A stretch of 64,000 nucleotides of DNA from Coniochaeta sp. PMI_546 (lineage: Eukaryota; Ascomycota; Sordariomycetes; Coniochaetales; Coniochaetaceae), in contig MU271151.1 in the NCBI GenBank assembly GCA_021432605.1, forward strand, positions 620,001-684,000, read 5' to 3'. The translations under genes were made by a program, and so were the position numbers. Of the stretch, positions 51,673 to 62,204 are shown one piece after another (the stretch's first letter is position 1; every line of letters begins with the position of its first letter). The notes below the pieces were generated by a model that was not told the origin of the DNA, searched no databases, and saw nothing but the letters and a program-made list of their open reading frames with translations.

Positions 51673-54600
51673 ATGGACACTCCGACCAACAAGGTGCACT
51701 CCCCCGGCACCAATGGTAGCGGCGATATCAACAGCTCCTCTTCGCACGTCAATGGCTACCAACCTAAATCAACATCGAACTACGCCGGCAAAGATGCTAA
51801 AGCCGTCCCTGCTACTAGACAGGGTATCGACGAAGCCTTCCGTTCCTTCGGGCAACTCATCACGGCCTCGAGGCGACCGCTTCCAACGCAGAATGGCGAC
51901 GGGACATACCAGACTTCCAAACTACAGACAGGCTTGAGACAAGACCTAAAGGTGATTACAAGGAAGGGTAAGTGTCAATCATAAATCGAGTGTATAACGT
52001 CGCCACTAACAGCGCCCAGATGTGAAGACTCTCATAGAAGTTATCAAGGCCAAACTCAAGGGAGATGGGATCACCGATGACAAGACGATGATCATGGAGC
52101 GCACTATCCAGCTTGTATCCAAGCTCCCTAATGGCTCCAGGAACCGAGTCAAGCTCACGGACGACTTCATTGCTCAGCTATGGAACTCACTGGACCACCC
52201 GCCCTTGATTTACATTGGAGACAAGTACATGTACAGAAGCGCAGATGGCTCGAACAATGTGAGTTAAGTTTTCAAATGTGTTTCCGTCAACTGTATCATG
52301 GTGTTGTCCTACTAGCGTCTCATTTCATATCACCAACTTTGGGCACGCATGCTAATAAATCCACAGAACATTATGTTACCCCAACTCGGGGCTGCTGGCT
52401 GCACATATGCTCGATCAGTCCGGCCGAGTATCGTTCCTTTGGGAGCCCTTCCGGACCCTAATCTGATCTTTGACTCCGTGATGAAGCGAACCGAGTACAA
52501 GAAGCATCCCAACAATGTTTCAAGCGTGCTGTGGTATTGGGCCGCCATCATCATTCACGGTATGCCACCACCTGCGCAACTACTTTGCACGAGAAGCATT
52601 TGGACCTGACACCCTGCAGACCTTTTCTGGACTGACTACCCGGACATGTCCAAGTCTAAAACTTCGTCCTATCTTGACCTGTCGCCCTTGTATGGAAGCA
52701 ACCAGGGAATGCAAGACAGCATTCGCACCTTCAAGGACGGCAAGTTGAAGCCTGATGCATATGCTGACAAGCGCCTGTTGGGAATGCCCCCGGGTGTCAG
52801 CGTCATCCTCATCATGTTCAATCGCTTCCACAACCATGTCGCGGAGAACTTGGCCGCTATCAATGAGGGCGGCCGCTTTACGCCTCCATCGGATAAGCTG
52901 GACGAAGAGAAGAAAGCCGCCGGATGGAAAAAGTATGATGAAGATCTGTTCCAGACTGCACGGCTTGTCACGTCCGGCCTCTACATCAATGTCAGTCACG
53001 AATCTCATACGTCTTGATTTCACCCAACTTACACACCCTCATAGATCACGCTCATCGACTACGTCCGAAATATAATCAACGTGAGTTCTCAAGTCTAATG
53101 CGTGTAGAGTACTTTAACTTACGCACTCAACAGCTCAACCGCGTGGATACTTCATGGACGCTTGATCCAAGGCAAGAATCTGGAGTCGACGTGGGTACCA
53201 AGAAGGGAGCAGAACGAGGAACAGGCAATGTCGTGTCCGCTGAGGTAAGATTCGCCTCACAGACATGCTATACAAAGGCTCTATTAACATCCAGCAGTTC
53301 AATCTGTGCTACAGATGGCACTCGTGCATATCTGAGAAGGACGACAAGTGGATCCAAGACTTCTACCACGAGATCTTCGGTAAACCAGCCGATGAAATCG
53401 CGGTGCCCGAACTGGTCATGGGCTTCTCCAAGTTTGAGCGAAGCGTCCCGGATGATCCAGCCGACAGGGTCTTCGGTGGTTTCCAACGCGGTGCCGACGG
53501 CAGATTCAGCGACGACGACCTGGTAGAGTGCATCACCGCGGCTATCGAAGACTGCGCTGGATCGTTCGGTGCTCGGAATGTGCCCGCCTCGATGCGAGCC
53601 ATCGAAATCCTCGGCATCATCCAGGGCCGCAAGTGGAATGTTGCTGGTCTGAACGAGTTCAGAAAGCACTTTGGCCTCAAGCCCTACGAGACGTTCGAGG
53701 ATATAAACTCCGATCCGCAGGTGGCAGACCAGCTGCGTCACCTGTACGGACACACGGATTTTGTCGAGCTGTATCCTGGACTTGTGGCCGAGGCAGCTAA
53801 GAAGCCCATGGTACCTGGTGTGGGCATTGCACCGACTTACACTATCTCACGGGTGGTGCTCTCAGACGCAGTGGTCCTCGTTCGAGGAGATCGGTCAGTT
53901 GCAACCGAACACTAATCTTGCTTAACCCCAACTAACGAAACAGGCATTACACGATCGACTATAACTCGCGCTCGCTAACCAACTGGGGATTTACCGAAGT
54001 CCAGTATGATCTGAATGTCAACCACGGCTGTTTATTCTACAAACTGTTCCTCAATGCCTTCCCCAGACACTTCAAAGGCGACTCGGTCTACGCGCACTAT
54101 CCCATGGTCATCCCGGCAGAAAACCACAAGATTCTAACAGACCTCAAGCGCGTTCATCTATTCGACTTCTCCCGCCCTACCTTCACCACCCCTCGCGTGA
54201 ATATCACGTCCTATGGCGGCGCAAAGCACGTACTCGAGAACCAAGACAAGTACAAGTCCGTCTGGGGCGAGGGCTTCACCTTCCTCATGGGCAGGAGCGG
54301 CTCCAAGTTCATGCTTTCAGGCGACAGCCCCTTCCACGCCGGGCAGCGGAAGTGCATGGCCGGCCTTCTCTATCGCGACGGCTGGAAGACACACATCAAG
54401 ACGTTCTACAAGCAGATCTCGGAGCAGCTTCTGGCCGAGAAGAGCTACAAGCTCGCCGGACAGACTCACGTGGACATCGTCCGCGACGTGGGCAACATCG
54501 CCCACGTCCACTTCGCGGCCAGGATGCTCAACCTCCCGCTCAAGACGAAAGACAACCCTAAGGGAATATACTCCGAGCAGGAGCTCTACACCGTCCTGGC

Positions 54601-55622
54601 ACTGATCTTCGTCGCCATCTTCTTCGACATCGATCCCACAAAGTCCTTCCCCCTACGCCAGGCGGCCAAGACCGTCGCCCAGCAGCTGGGCAAGCTGATC
54701 GAGACCAACGTCAAGATAGCCGCCGGATTTGGCCTCAAGGGCCTCTTCACCGGCTCGCCGGCCAAGGGCGACCCTCTAAGTGCCTACGGCGTGAATCTTA
54801 TCAAAGGCCTGGCAAACTCGGGCCTCGGCACGTCTGATATCGCCTGGAGTCAGATCCTCCCCACGGCCGGTGCCATGGTGCCCAACCAGGCCGAGGTGTT
54901 TGCGCAGGCGGTCGACTTTTACCTCTCTGATGCCGGGTCGGGGCATCTGCCGGAGATACACCGCGTGGCGAGCCTGCCGGACTCGGACGAGGCGGACGCG
55001 CTACTTCTGGGGTATGCGATGGAGGGTGTCCGGCTTGCTGGGACTTTTGGCTCGTATCGTGAGGCGGCTGTTGCGGATACCATACGGGAGGACGATGGGA
55101 GGGAGGTGCCGGTTAAGGCGGGCGATCGCGTGTTTGTCAGCTTTGTAAGTGTTACTTTTCAGCTCGCATCTCTTGATTCGCTTCCAACACCCCTTCATCG
55201 TGTGTCTTTGCAACTCCAGTGCTTCTGGAGTGGGCATTTTCGACAACTCGCTCAGCGCAAAAGCACTTATTTCTCGATTGCACATGTAAAACTAACCGCA
55301 CGACGGGATACAGGTCTCCGCGGCCCGTGATCCAGCACAATTCCCGGATCCCGAAACCGTCAATCCGCGGCGGCCTCTGGACCGGTACATCCACTACGGC
55401 GCCGGGCCGCATGCGTGTCTCGGGCGCGAGGCGAGCCAGGTCGCGTTGACGGAGTTGTTCCGCGCTCTCTTCCGGCGGCGCAACGTCCGTCGCGTCCCGG
55501 GTCCGCAGGGCGAGCTCAAGAAGGTGCCGAGGCCCGGCGGGTTCTATGTGTATCTGCGTGAGGACTGGGGCTCGATGTGGCCTTTCCCGGTCAACATGAG
55601 GGTTATGTGGGATGAGGTCTGA
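51673..55622 (+). CDS. ppoA: Psi-producing oxygenase: fatty-acid heme dioxygenase-P450 fusion (1116 aa, 9 exons)
   Basis: Exons 51673-51967, 52020-52258, 52367-52559, 52620-52990, 53045-53080, 53134-53244, 53298-53893, 53944-55144 and 55314-55622 join to 3351 nt. The N-terminal animal-peroxidase-type domain has distal His242 (AAIIIHD), SSYLDLSPLYGSNQG, and YRWHSC with catalytic Tyr420 and proximal heme ligand His423. The C-terminal P450 domain has HYGAGPHACLGRE with heme-thiolate Cys1049. Ppo enzymes oxidise linoleate to 8R- or 10R-hydroperoxide and isomerise it to diols (psi factors) that balance sexual and asexual sporulation. An intact Cys favours PpoA over PpoC, which has lost it. The I-helix reads VPNQAEVF near 928, with Glu where I recall a catalytic Gln. 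Exon 7 has a tandem CAGCAG acceptor, so one Gln is optional. Intron 8 is 169 nt. Confidence 0.92.
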
Positions 55623-57698
55623 CGTGACGAGTGAGATTGAGCACAAGGATGAGGAGCCTAGGTCTAATTGGGAGAGCATGGATGGACAGTACACACTAGT
55701 GACTGGTAGGCTGACCAAATTGTTCAGTTATGCAGTTTACCTAATGACGCCGACGGTGGGTAATGGAGGTGGTTTCAAGCTTTCGGATGCTGAGTGTTTC
55801 CAGGTCTCTGCCAGGGATATCGAGGTTGGACACCCCTGTCTATTCTGGCCCTGTCTGTTCTGGGATCTTGTTATCCCGATAACCGATGCCGGCATACATA
55901 GTATGAACCACACTTCTCATCAATTGCTTTCCGTCATGTCAGCATATGCACGCAATCAACAAAAGTCTGACAGTGGCGTCGCAGCAATACGGAATCGTAC
56001 CGCCGGGCCATTGACAGATCGGTATCCCCGTACCCGTGCGCCCGGTGCTATATCGGGCCACCTAGCCGCGAATGCAGGACCCGGTAAGCCAGGGTGACAT
56101 TGAATATCAGAAGACCCTACGAGGTTTTTTTCCAGAGGTGAGAGAGAAGTGGTACCTGAACTACAGCATACTACCTAGTATACGATCGACCAAATGAGGG
56201 CGCGTCGTTAGGCATCATCAGATCTTCGGCATTGGCGTCTTTTCCCCTCTCCACGGTCCGATAAATAAGCTTTTCAGGACCGTTGCTCTTGCCCCTTTTC
56301 GGTCATGGCCGGTACTGTACCTACCTAAAGGTGGACGTTGTCGGCTCTCGAGCAACCTTCCTCTTCGGACATTGTACCATTTGCACGGCACTGGGTGCCG
56401 TAGCTGTTTGAGACCCCGGTTCGCAGACCGCACAGGAGATTGACGAGGAACATGTCGGTGGAGTATGGTCGCACCAAGAAGAGCCCAAATGACTAATCGT
56501 CAGGGGTCCGTCGACCATGTGAGGTTGTAATGAAGTTTTCCGCTAACTTTCTTGACCTGCATTAGCTCCCGTCCCCCCGAATGCGATCAAAGGCTGATTC
56601 GCTCGATCGTATCTTATCTCCTGTAAAGTGGCGGAGCACACCACCTCAGCCGTTGAAGAACAGCGTGCGGAAAAGGGGGTCGCACTCTGTCGTTCTTCGG
56701 CCTCTACAGTGGTGTAACCCACTAATTGAGCGCCGGGCACGGTAGCAGATGGAGGGTTTGCCATGCAGGCTGAGGATACCTTACCGCTGAACAGAGCGCA
56801 ATAGACCATACTTGGCGTTCTCTTTCCTCTTTGCGTAGTCAGCGAACCGACACTTCTGCCGCTGGACGTAACCCCAAGCTGAACTGCTCTGCAGGTCTTT
56901 TCTGATATTGCACACCACAACTCATCACGCCGTGCAGGTCATCCCCTCGTTCGAATGGTAGACCGTCGACAGGAAGATGGCATGGTGATAGTAAACATAG
57001 TGTATGTTGCTTACACATTATCCCCTACCTCGCCTACAATATCTTACCGGTCGGCTGAGAGTCGCTGCAGCTTATCCAATGTTATCAGTCATCCTATGCA
57101 CGCACTCTACGCGAGCCGTCGGATATCGTATCCACTGCCCACACGCGTCAAGGCCTGCATTGCATCCAGACATTGAGGCGACAGCACCTCGCTGTCCTCG
57201 ATAGTGAAGCTGAGAATTCCTGGTCTTGGCATGGTCTCGCTCTCATCCAGACACTGGCCGGGCTATGTTACGTTAACATGAAGCTCACACCATGTCGCCG
57301 TAGGATTGGGCGGGGCAGCGACTAACCCCCTAGCGTAGCATGGGCTAGTTTTACTACCACTACAAACGACCGTAATGTCCGTCCAATTATGTGCACCCCA
57401 CCTTGCCATCCGGGGTATGTGCTGCTATTCATGACTGAGTGGTGGAAAGGCAGCGAGACGCGAGGAGACGCCGCCGACGAGTCTCTCCGAAGTGGCAGCC
57501 TAGACTGAGCCGGGCATATCCCTCCCATCGACACCTCAGCGTTACTATCACGATGTCGTCCACACTGTCTATAAAAGAGGCCATGTCTCGTCGTCGTCGA
57601 GATGTGATTCCTGTCCAGCAGCACAGACAGACAAGAACTCCTCCGCCCACGACAACAGCACCGCCGGCCGCAGTACTAACCCAACAGGATACATCACA
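55623..57698. other. 2.1-kb gene-poor stretch
   Basis: No convincing gene is seen. A 125-codon minus-strand frame (56543-56920) lacks any domain. The right end holds the promoter of the lysozyme-like gene with a TATA box at 57570-57577. Confidence 0.45.
57570..57577 (+). promoter_or_regulatory. TATA box of the lysozyme-like gene
   Basis: TATAAAAG lies about 125 nt upstream of the ATG at 57699, at a normal distance for a fungal promoter with a leader of roughly 90 nt. Confidence 0.6.
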
Positions 57699-58994
57699 AT
57701 GGCTAAACTAGTCAGGCTCCCCCCTCTTCCCCCTCGCCCCTGAACCGTTTGTTAACCCAAGACCAGGCTTTCATCTCCGCCCTCCTCGCGGCCGTTGCGT
57801 GCGTCGAAGGAACCCCCTTCCCGCCCAGCGCCACCTTGAAGCCCGCCGCTCAGCCCACGTCGCCGGCCTACTACGGCCACAAGGCTGGCAACTACCAGCC
57901 CACGACCGCTAACGTCAACGCCACCAAGACGACGAGCGACCTTCATGCCCGCGTCTTGAACGCTGCGAGGGCTGTCGGCGAGTATGTGTCGAACTCGGCT
58001 CTTGCTCGCTTCGACAACTCGAATATCAATGATGGTATTGGAAATGGGTAAGGGGGCACCTTGTCTCTCTGGCAAACTGACCTTCAAAGCTAACATTCAC
58101 TAGGCAGGATGTTTACAAGATGTACTGGTAAGTGTTTCGAAGCACCCACTCACACGACACCAAAGTCATAGTCGGTTGTCTTATACACACATTGGGACAA
58201 CCTTGAAATCAATATCTTTGGCGCTAACTGTATGTAGGGGAGCTGGGCGTGCCAATGAAGGCTGGCCAACTCGCAGCCAGTGGGTGAGCTTTGAGAACAT
58301 GTTCAACAACAACAAGAACATCATGTTCTCGTCATGCTCGACATGGGGTGTCCCCAACGACAGCGGCCCAGAAGTTGTAAGTCGCGCCAAAATCCCTCCC
58401 CTTGAAACTCCGGTTTCTTGCACATCGACTAACGTTACCTTAGGGCGCCATCTGGGATAGCATCCAGCAGGTTGCCGGCGAGACCGGCGTGGATCACCGC
58501 TTCATCCTGGCCGTCATGATCCAGGAAAGCGGTGGCTGCGTTCGTGTCCCAACGACCAACTACGGTGTCCGGGTAAGTGCCGAGAATCAAGAAGCTCCCA
58601 TATATTCTCCATGGCACCCCAATCCTAACCTTCAACACAGAACCCCGGTCTCATGCAAGACCACAACGGCGCCGGCACCTGCAACGAGAACGGCAACGTC
58701 CAGAACCCCTGCCCGACGGGCGTCATTACGCAGATGATCCGTGAAGGGACAGCGGGTACCTCGAGCGGCGACGGCCTCGCCAACTGCATCAACCAGGCCG
58801 GCACCTCCGCCGACCAGGCCTTCTACAAGGCCGCGCGCATCTACAACAGCGGCTCGATTGACTCCAGCACCCGCCTGGAGTGCGGTATCGCCACGCACTG
58901 CTACGCGAGCGATATCGCTAACCGTCTTACCGGCTGGGTTTATGCTGCTCATGGGTGCAACTGCGATGCTAACTTTGCTTCGTGTGGGTGCTAA
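57699..58994 (+). CDS. Secreted transglycosylase/lysozyme-like (SLT-fold) protein (312 aa, 6 exons)
   Basis: Exons 57699-57710, 57767-58047, 58104-58127, 58238-58376, 58444-58572 and 58641-58994 join to 939 nt. Exon 1 codes only MAKL; joined to exon 2 it gives a textbook signal peptide, [19 protein letters not shown]. Its donor (GTCAGG) is weak, so the join rests on the frame and the signal peptide. The catalytic-looking core is [20 protein letters not shown], with candidate catalytic Glu180 in the QESGG setting of SLT/goose-type lysozymes, followed by [12 protein letters not shown]. Eight or more cysteines in the last third, ending [12 protein letters not shown], suggest disulphides. It should act outside the cell on peptidoglycan or chitin-like glycans; antibacterial or effector use is inference. 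Confidence 0.82.
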
Positions 58995-59744
58995 GTTGGT
59001 GGGAGTGGCGACCATTTTGGTATGGGATCGCGCTCGGGCTGGAGTGGGTGGAGGACGTCTTTCTCTGTTGTGTCGATGTGGATGTTCAATATTCTGAGAA
59101 ATGATGTTGGATATCAAAATATGACAGTAGTTGGAAATACTATGGTTTCATAATCAAGTGAATGCTTGCATCAAACCTGATCATACTTGAAATGTGAGAT
59201 CGCCCAAATATATGACCATGTTGAAAAGATCATGCAAGTACTCCATAACTTTAAGAGAGGAAAAGTGGAAGAATTTATTGCCTAATGGTATACTAATACA
59301 AGTGAGTCAGTCTCATTTCATCTTATCTCATCTTCCACAAGCCACGAACCAGCCGAACTTCTAGGTCACGGTGTCTAGCGCCAACGATCACCAGTCTAGG
59401 CTTAGTATTACATGAAATTCCCTCTGAAGTTCATTTAGCTATTAAACAGCGTGCTGAAGAATGTCGGATAGGCTCAACTCTCTACCCGTAGAGATGGTCA
59501 CAAACTGAGTTAAGGAGTATCACCCGTTCAAACGGCTCGCAACTTGAATTAAGAGATGCTGGCGCGCGTCACAGGGGGTGTAATTTGGACAGGATAAGCA
59601 TGTTGAGGACGGAGTATATGAGAATAGCCTTGAAATATTCTTCATTTGAAAATTGACCTCACTTAGTTGATAAGCTGATTATGTATTAACGTCACCTCCA
59701 GCATATGTTTTTAGTCTTCCTTTTGTAACATTTCACTCTTTCGT
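58995..59744. other. AT-richer convergent intergenic stretch
   Basis: These 750 nt lie between the lysozyme-like gene and the GMC oxidoreductase gene, both of which end here. It is relatively AT-rich, with no gene or clear repeat. Confidence 0.5.
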
Positions 59745-61857
59745 TTATACCTGTGCTGCAATTCGTTCTCCCTTTGAAGTCCTCTTGATGATATCCGAAG
59801 CTCGCTCAGCGACCGCATACAGCGTCGCCGTGAGATGGCCACTGATCTGCATAGGCAGGACCGAGGCGTCCACAACCCTCACATTGGCGGTGCCGTACAC
59901 TCTGAGTTCGGGGTCGACCACTCCGCCCAGCTCCTTGCTCATCATAGAGGCTGTTCCCAAGGCGTGGGAGTTGGCGGCAACTGCTGGGTGTTAGCACACG
60001 CTTGTTAAGCTGTTGTGGCTGTCGTGCGTAACATGTCCAAGATAGAGAAGGAGACCACAAATATGCGACTAGAGAAAAAGTGGGCGTGAAAAGGGAAGTC
60101 ACTCACGGTTCTCTCGCAGAAACGTCGTCCACTGCTTATCGCTCGCATTAACGGGCAAAACCCCCGGATCAGGAATCAGCTGCCCGGTGACATATCCCCT
60201 CACCGGATCCGAGTTCCAGAATCGCTGCGCAAGGCGTCCCGTGGCAGTCGTGGCAGCTATGTCAAAATCCGCCAGGAAGAATCTTGGGTCGATGACCGGC
60301 TTGTCGATCTCGTCCACGGAGCCCAGGTGCACGCTGCCGCGCGAGAACGGCAGGAGGGTCCAGAAGTTCGAGAACAGGGTGCCGCCGGCCGCGGGGATGG
60401 AGAGGATCTCGGCGATGGTCACGTTGTGCTTGAAGATCAGGTCGTGCTGCAGACGGAGCAGCTTCTCCACTGCGCCGACGGTGAGGCTGCCCTTTGGGGA
60501 GGCGGAGACTGTTGCTTGGGCCCATTTGGGTATGGTGTCGAGTGTTGATTTTTCGATGGTGGTGGTGTTAGGGCCGAACAGGTCGGAGGCAGATGCGAAT
60601 GTGAAATAGGCGCTTGGAGACGAGTCTAGGGTGCCGGTGTAGCCGATGATATGGTTTGTTTGTTCGATGAGGTTCTCGCCAACTCCTGGAAGGTTGATGT
60701 GTGTCTCAATGCCGAGGGACTCAAGGATTCTGTCACGTAATGAGCGAACCCTGTCCGGAGCCTATCGCGACATAACAGATAGACGAGCGGGAATGAACGA
60801 AGTAAACAATAACGGGGCGTGCGAAACGAGGGTTGGTTGACAGTATGAAGGTACGAACCTAGGATTTCCAACCCCGGAAGCCTCGAGCACAAGAGGCGTC
60901 CTCACCGACCCGGCCGAGAGAATCACCTCCTTGCGAGCTTGGATCACACTCGTCGCTCCGCCTTCCGCCACGACTTCGACGCCGCTGGCAACCAGGCGCT
61001 TGTCGTCACATCCTGACTTGGATTGTGACCACACGATCCGCTTGACCGTCCCGTGGAATATCTTCAGGTTTCCCCGATGCTCGACAGGATAGTAGTACGC
61101 CCTTGCGGCATCATAGCGCAGGTGCTGCTCCCGGTCGATGGTCTCGGGTCCTATTGACAGGCCTCGCACGTGTCCACCATTAACGTCTGAGATGAGCGGC
61201 ATCGACAGCCCTTCCCAGGTGGCCATGATGGTCGGTGCATAAGTGCCATTCACCAGGGTGATAGGGTACCCGACATGTACGGCACCGGCGTAACCGTGAT
61301 ACTGAGGGTCATAGGTTACTCCTGCGGCTGTCTGCTCGGCGTTAGGTTTCGTGTAGTTCTCGGCCTTTTTGTAGTATGGCAGCGTGGTGTCCCAGTTCCA
61401 GCCCGAGTTGCCGAGGTCTTCCCAGGCGTTGAGCTCCGCGACATCGCCGCGGATGTATGTCATGCCTGACCCTCTCCGTTAGATCTTGTTCTTGATTTTT
61501 TCTCCAGATACTCAGCTCACCATTGATCGTGCTCGTCCCGCCCCACGCCTTGCCTTGATGCAGCGCGAGCTCGCGGCCTCCTGCTCCTGGCTGCTTGACT
61601 ATAACATAGTTCCAGTCAATCGGGGTACCGAACGCCTTCGTGAAGTTGTCCGGGCTCGTGACATTGGGGTTATTTCTCTGGTCCGTTCCCGGCTCAATGA
61701 CAGCCACGGACACCGCCGGATCCTCTGACAGTCGGTTCGCCACGACGAGACCGCTCGTGCCGGCACCGACGATGATGTAGTCGTAGGTGCCTATCTCTGC
61801 CCTGGCAGACCCGAATCCACACATCAAAACCAGGAGAACTGTTGCGTAATATAACAT
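59745..61857 (-). CDS. Secreted GMC-family FAD oxidoreductase (600 aa, 4 exons)
   Basis: Exons 61857-61521, 61465-60859, 60729-60107 and 59980-59745 join to 1803 nt. The signal peptide is [20 protein letters not shown]. The FAD-binding dinucleotide fold begins [19 protein letters not shown] at residue 25. GGTSTING is the GMC signature 1 region and [17 protein letters not shown] signature 2. The C-terminal domain has [10 protein letters not shown] with the catalytic His and [18 protein letters not shown] with the second catalytic His region. Length and layout are those of glucose/aryl-alcohol oxidase or choline-dehydrogenase-like flavoenzymes. The substrate is unknown; it would oxidise an alcohol or sugar outside the cell, giving H2O2 or reducing a quinone. 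The last acceptor is CAGCAG, so exon 4 may begin at 59983 with one extra residue. Confidence 0.9.
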
Positions 61858-62204
61858 GTTGGTCGTCCAGAAAATATTTTATATTAACAGTCATATGTCT
61901 GCTTCGTCGCAAGATGCTGAAATTTGAAAGCACGCTATCGTCATATATACGCACGACAGCTGTTCGCAAACCTCCCCGGTTAAATTTCCCACATGCGAAC
62001 GTGTGCGCTGCAAGACGCAACATCAACAACCGGGTAAAAAGCCATAAGCGACCACTTGCATGGAGGATGACATGGTATACGAACCAAAAACAGCATCAGT
62101 GAATCCTTCAGAAATCGAGTTACCACCGTACTGGTGGCACACCCGAGTAGTAGTCAAGACGTCGTAGATTTTGAAAAAAAAGGCTACCGTGTAGATCTTG
62201 CAAC
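61858..62204. other. Intergenic stretch upstream of the GMC gene
   Basis: These 347 nt hold the promoter of the GMC gene and the 3' side of the MFS permease. Nothing else is seen. Confidence 0.5.

Noticed and set aside
56543-56920. 125-codon minus-strand frame
   Set aside because: No homology or motif is recognised and no signal peptide is evident; it lies in intergenic DNA with no supporting splice signals.
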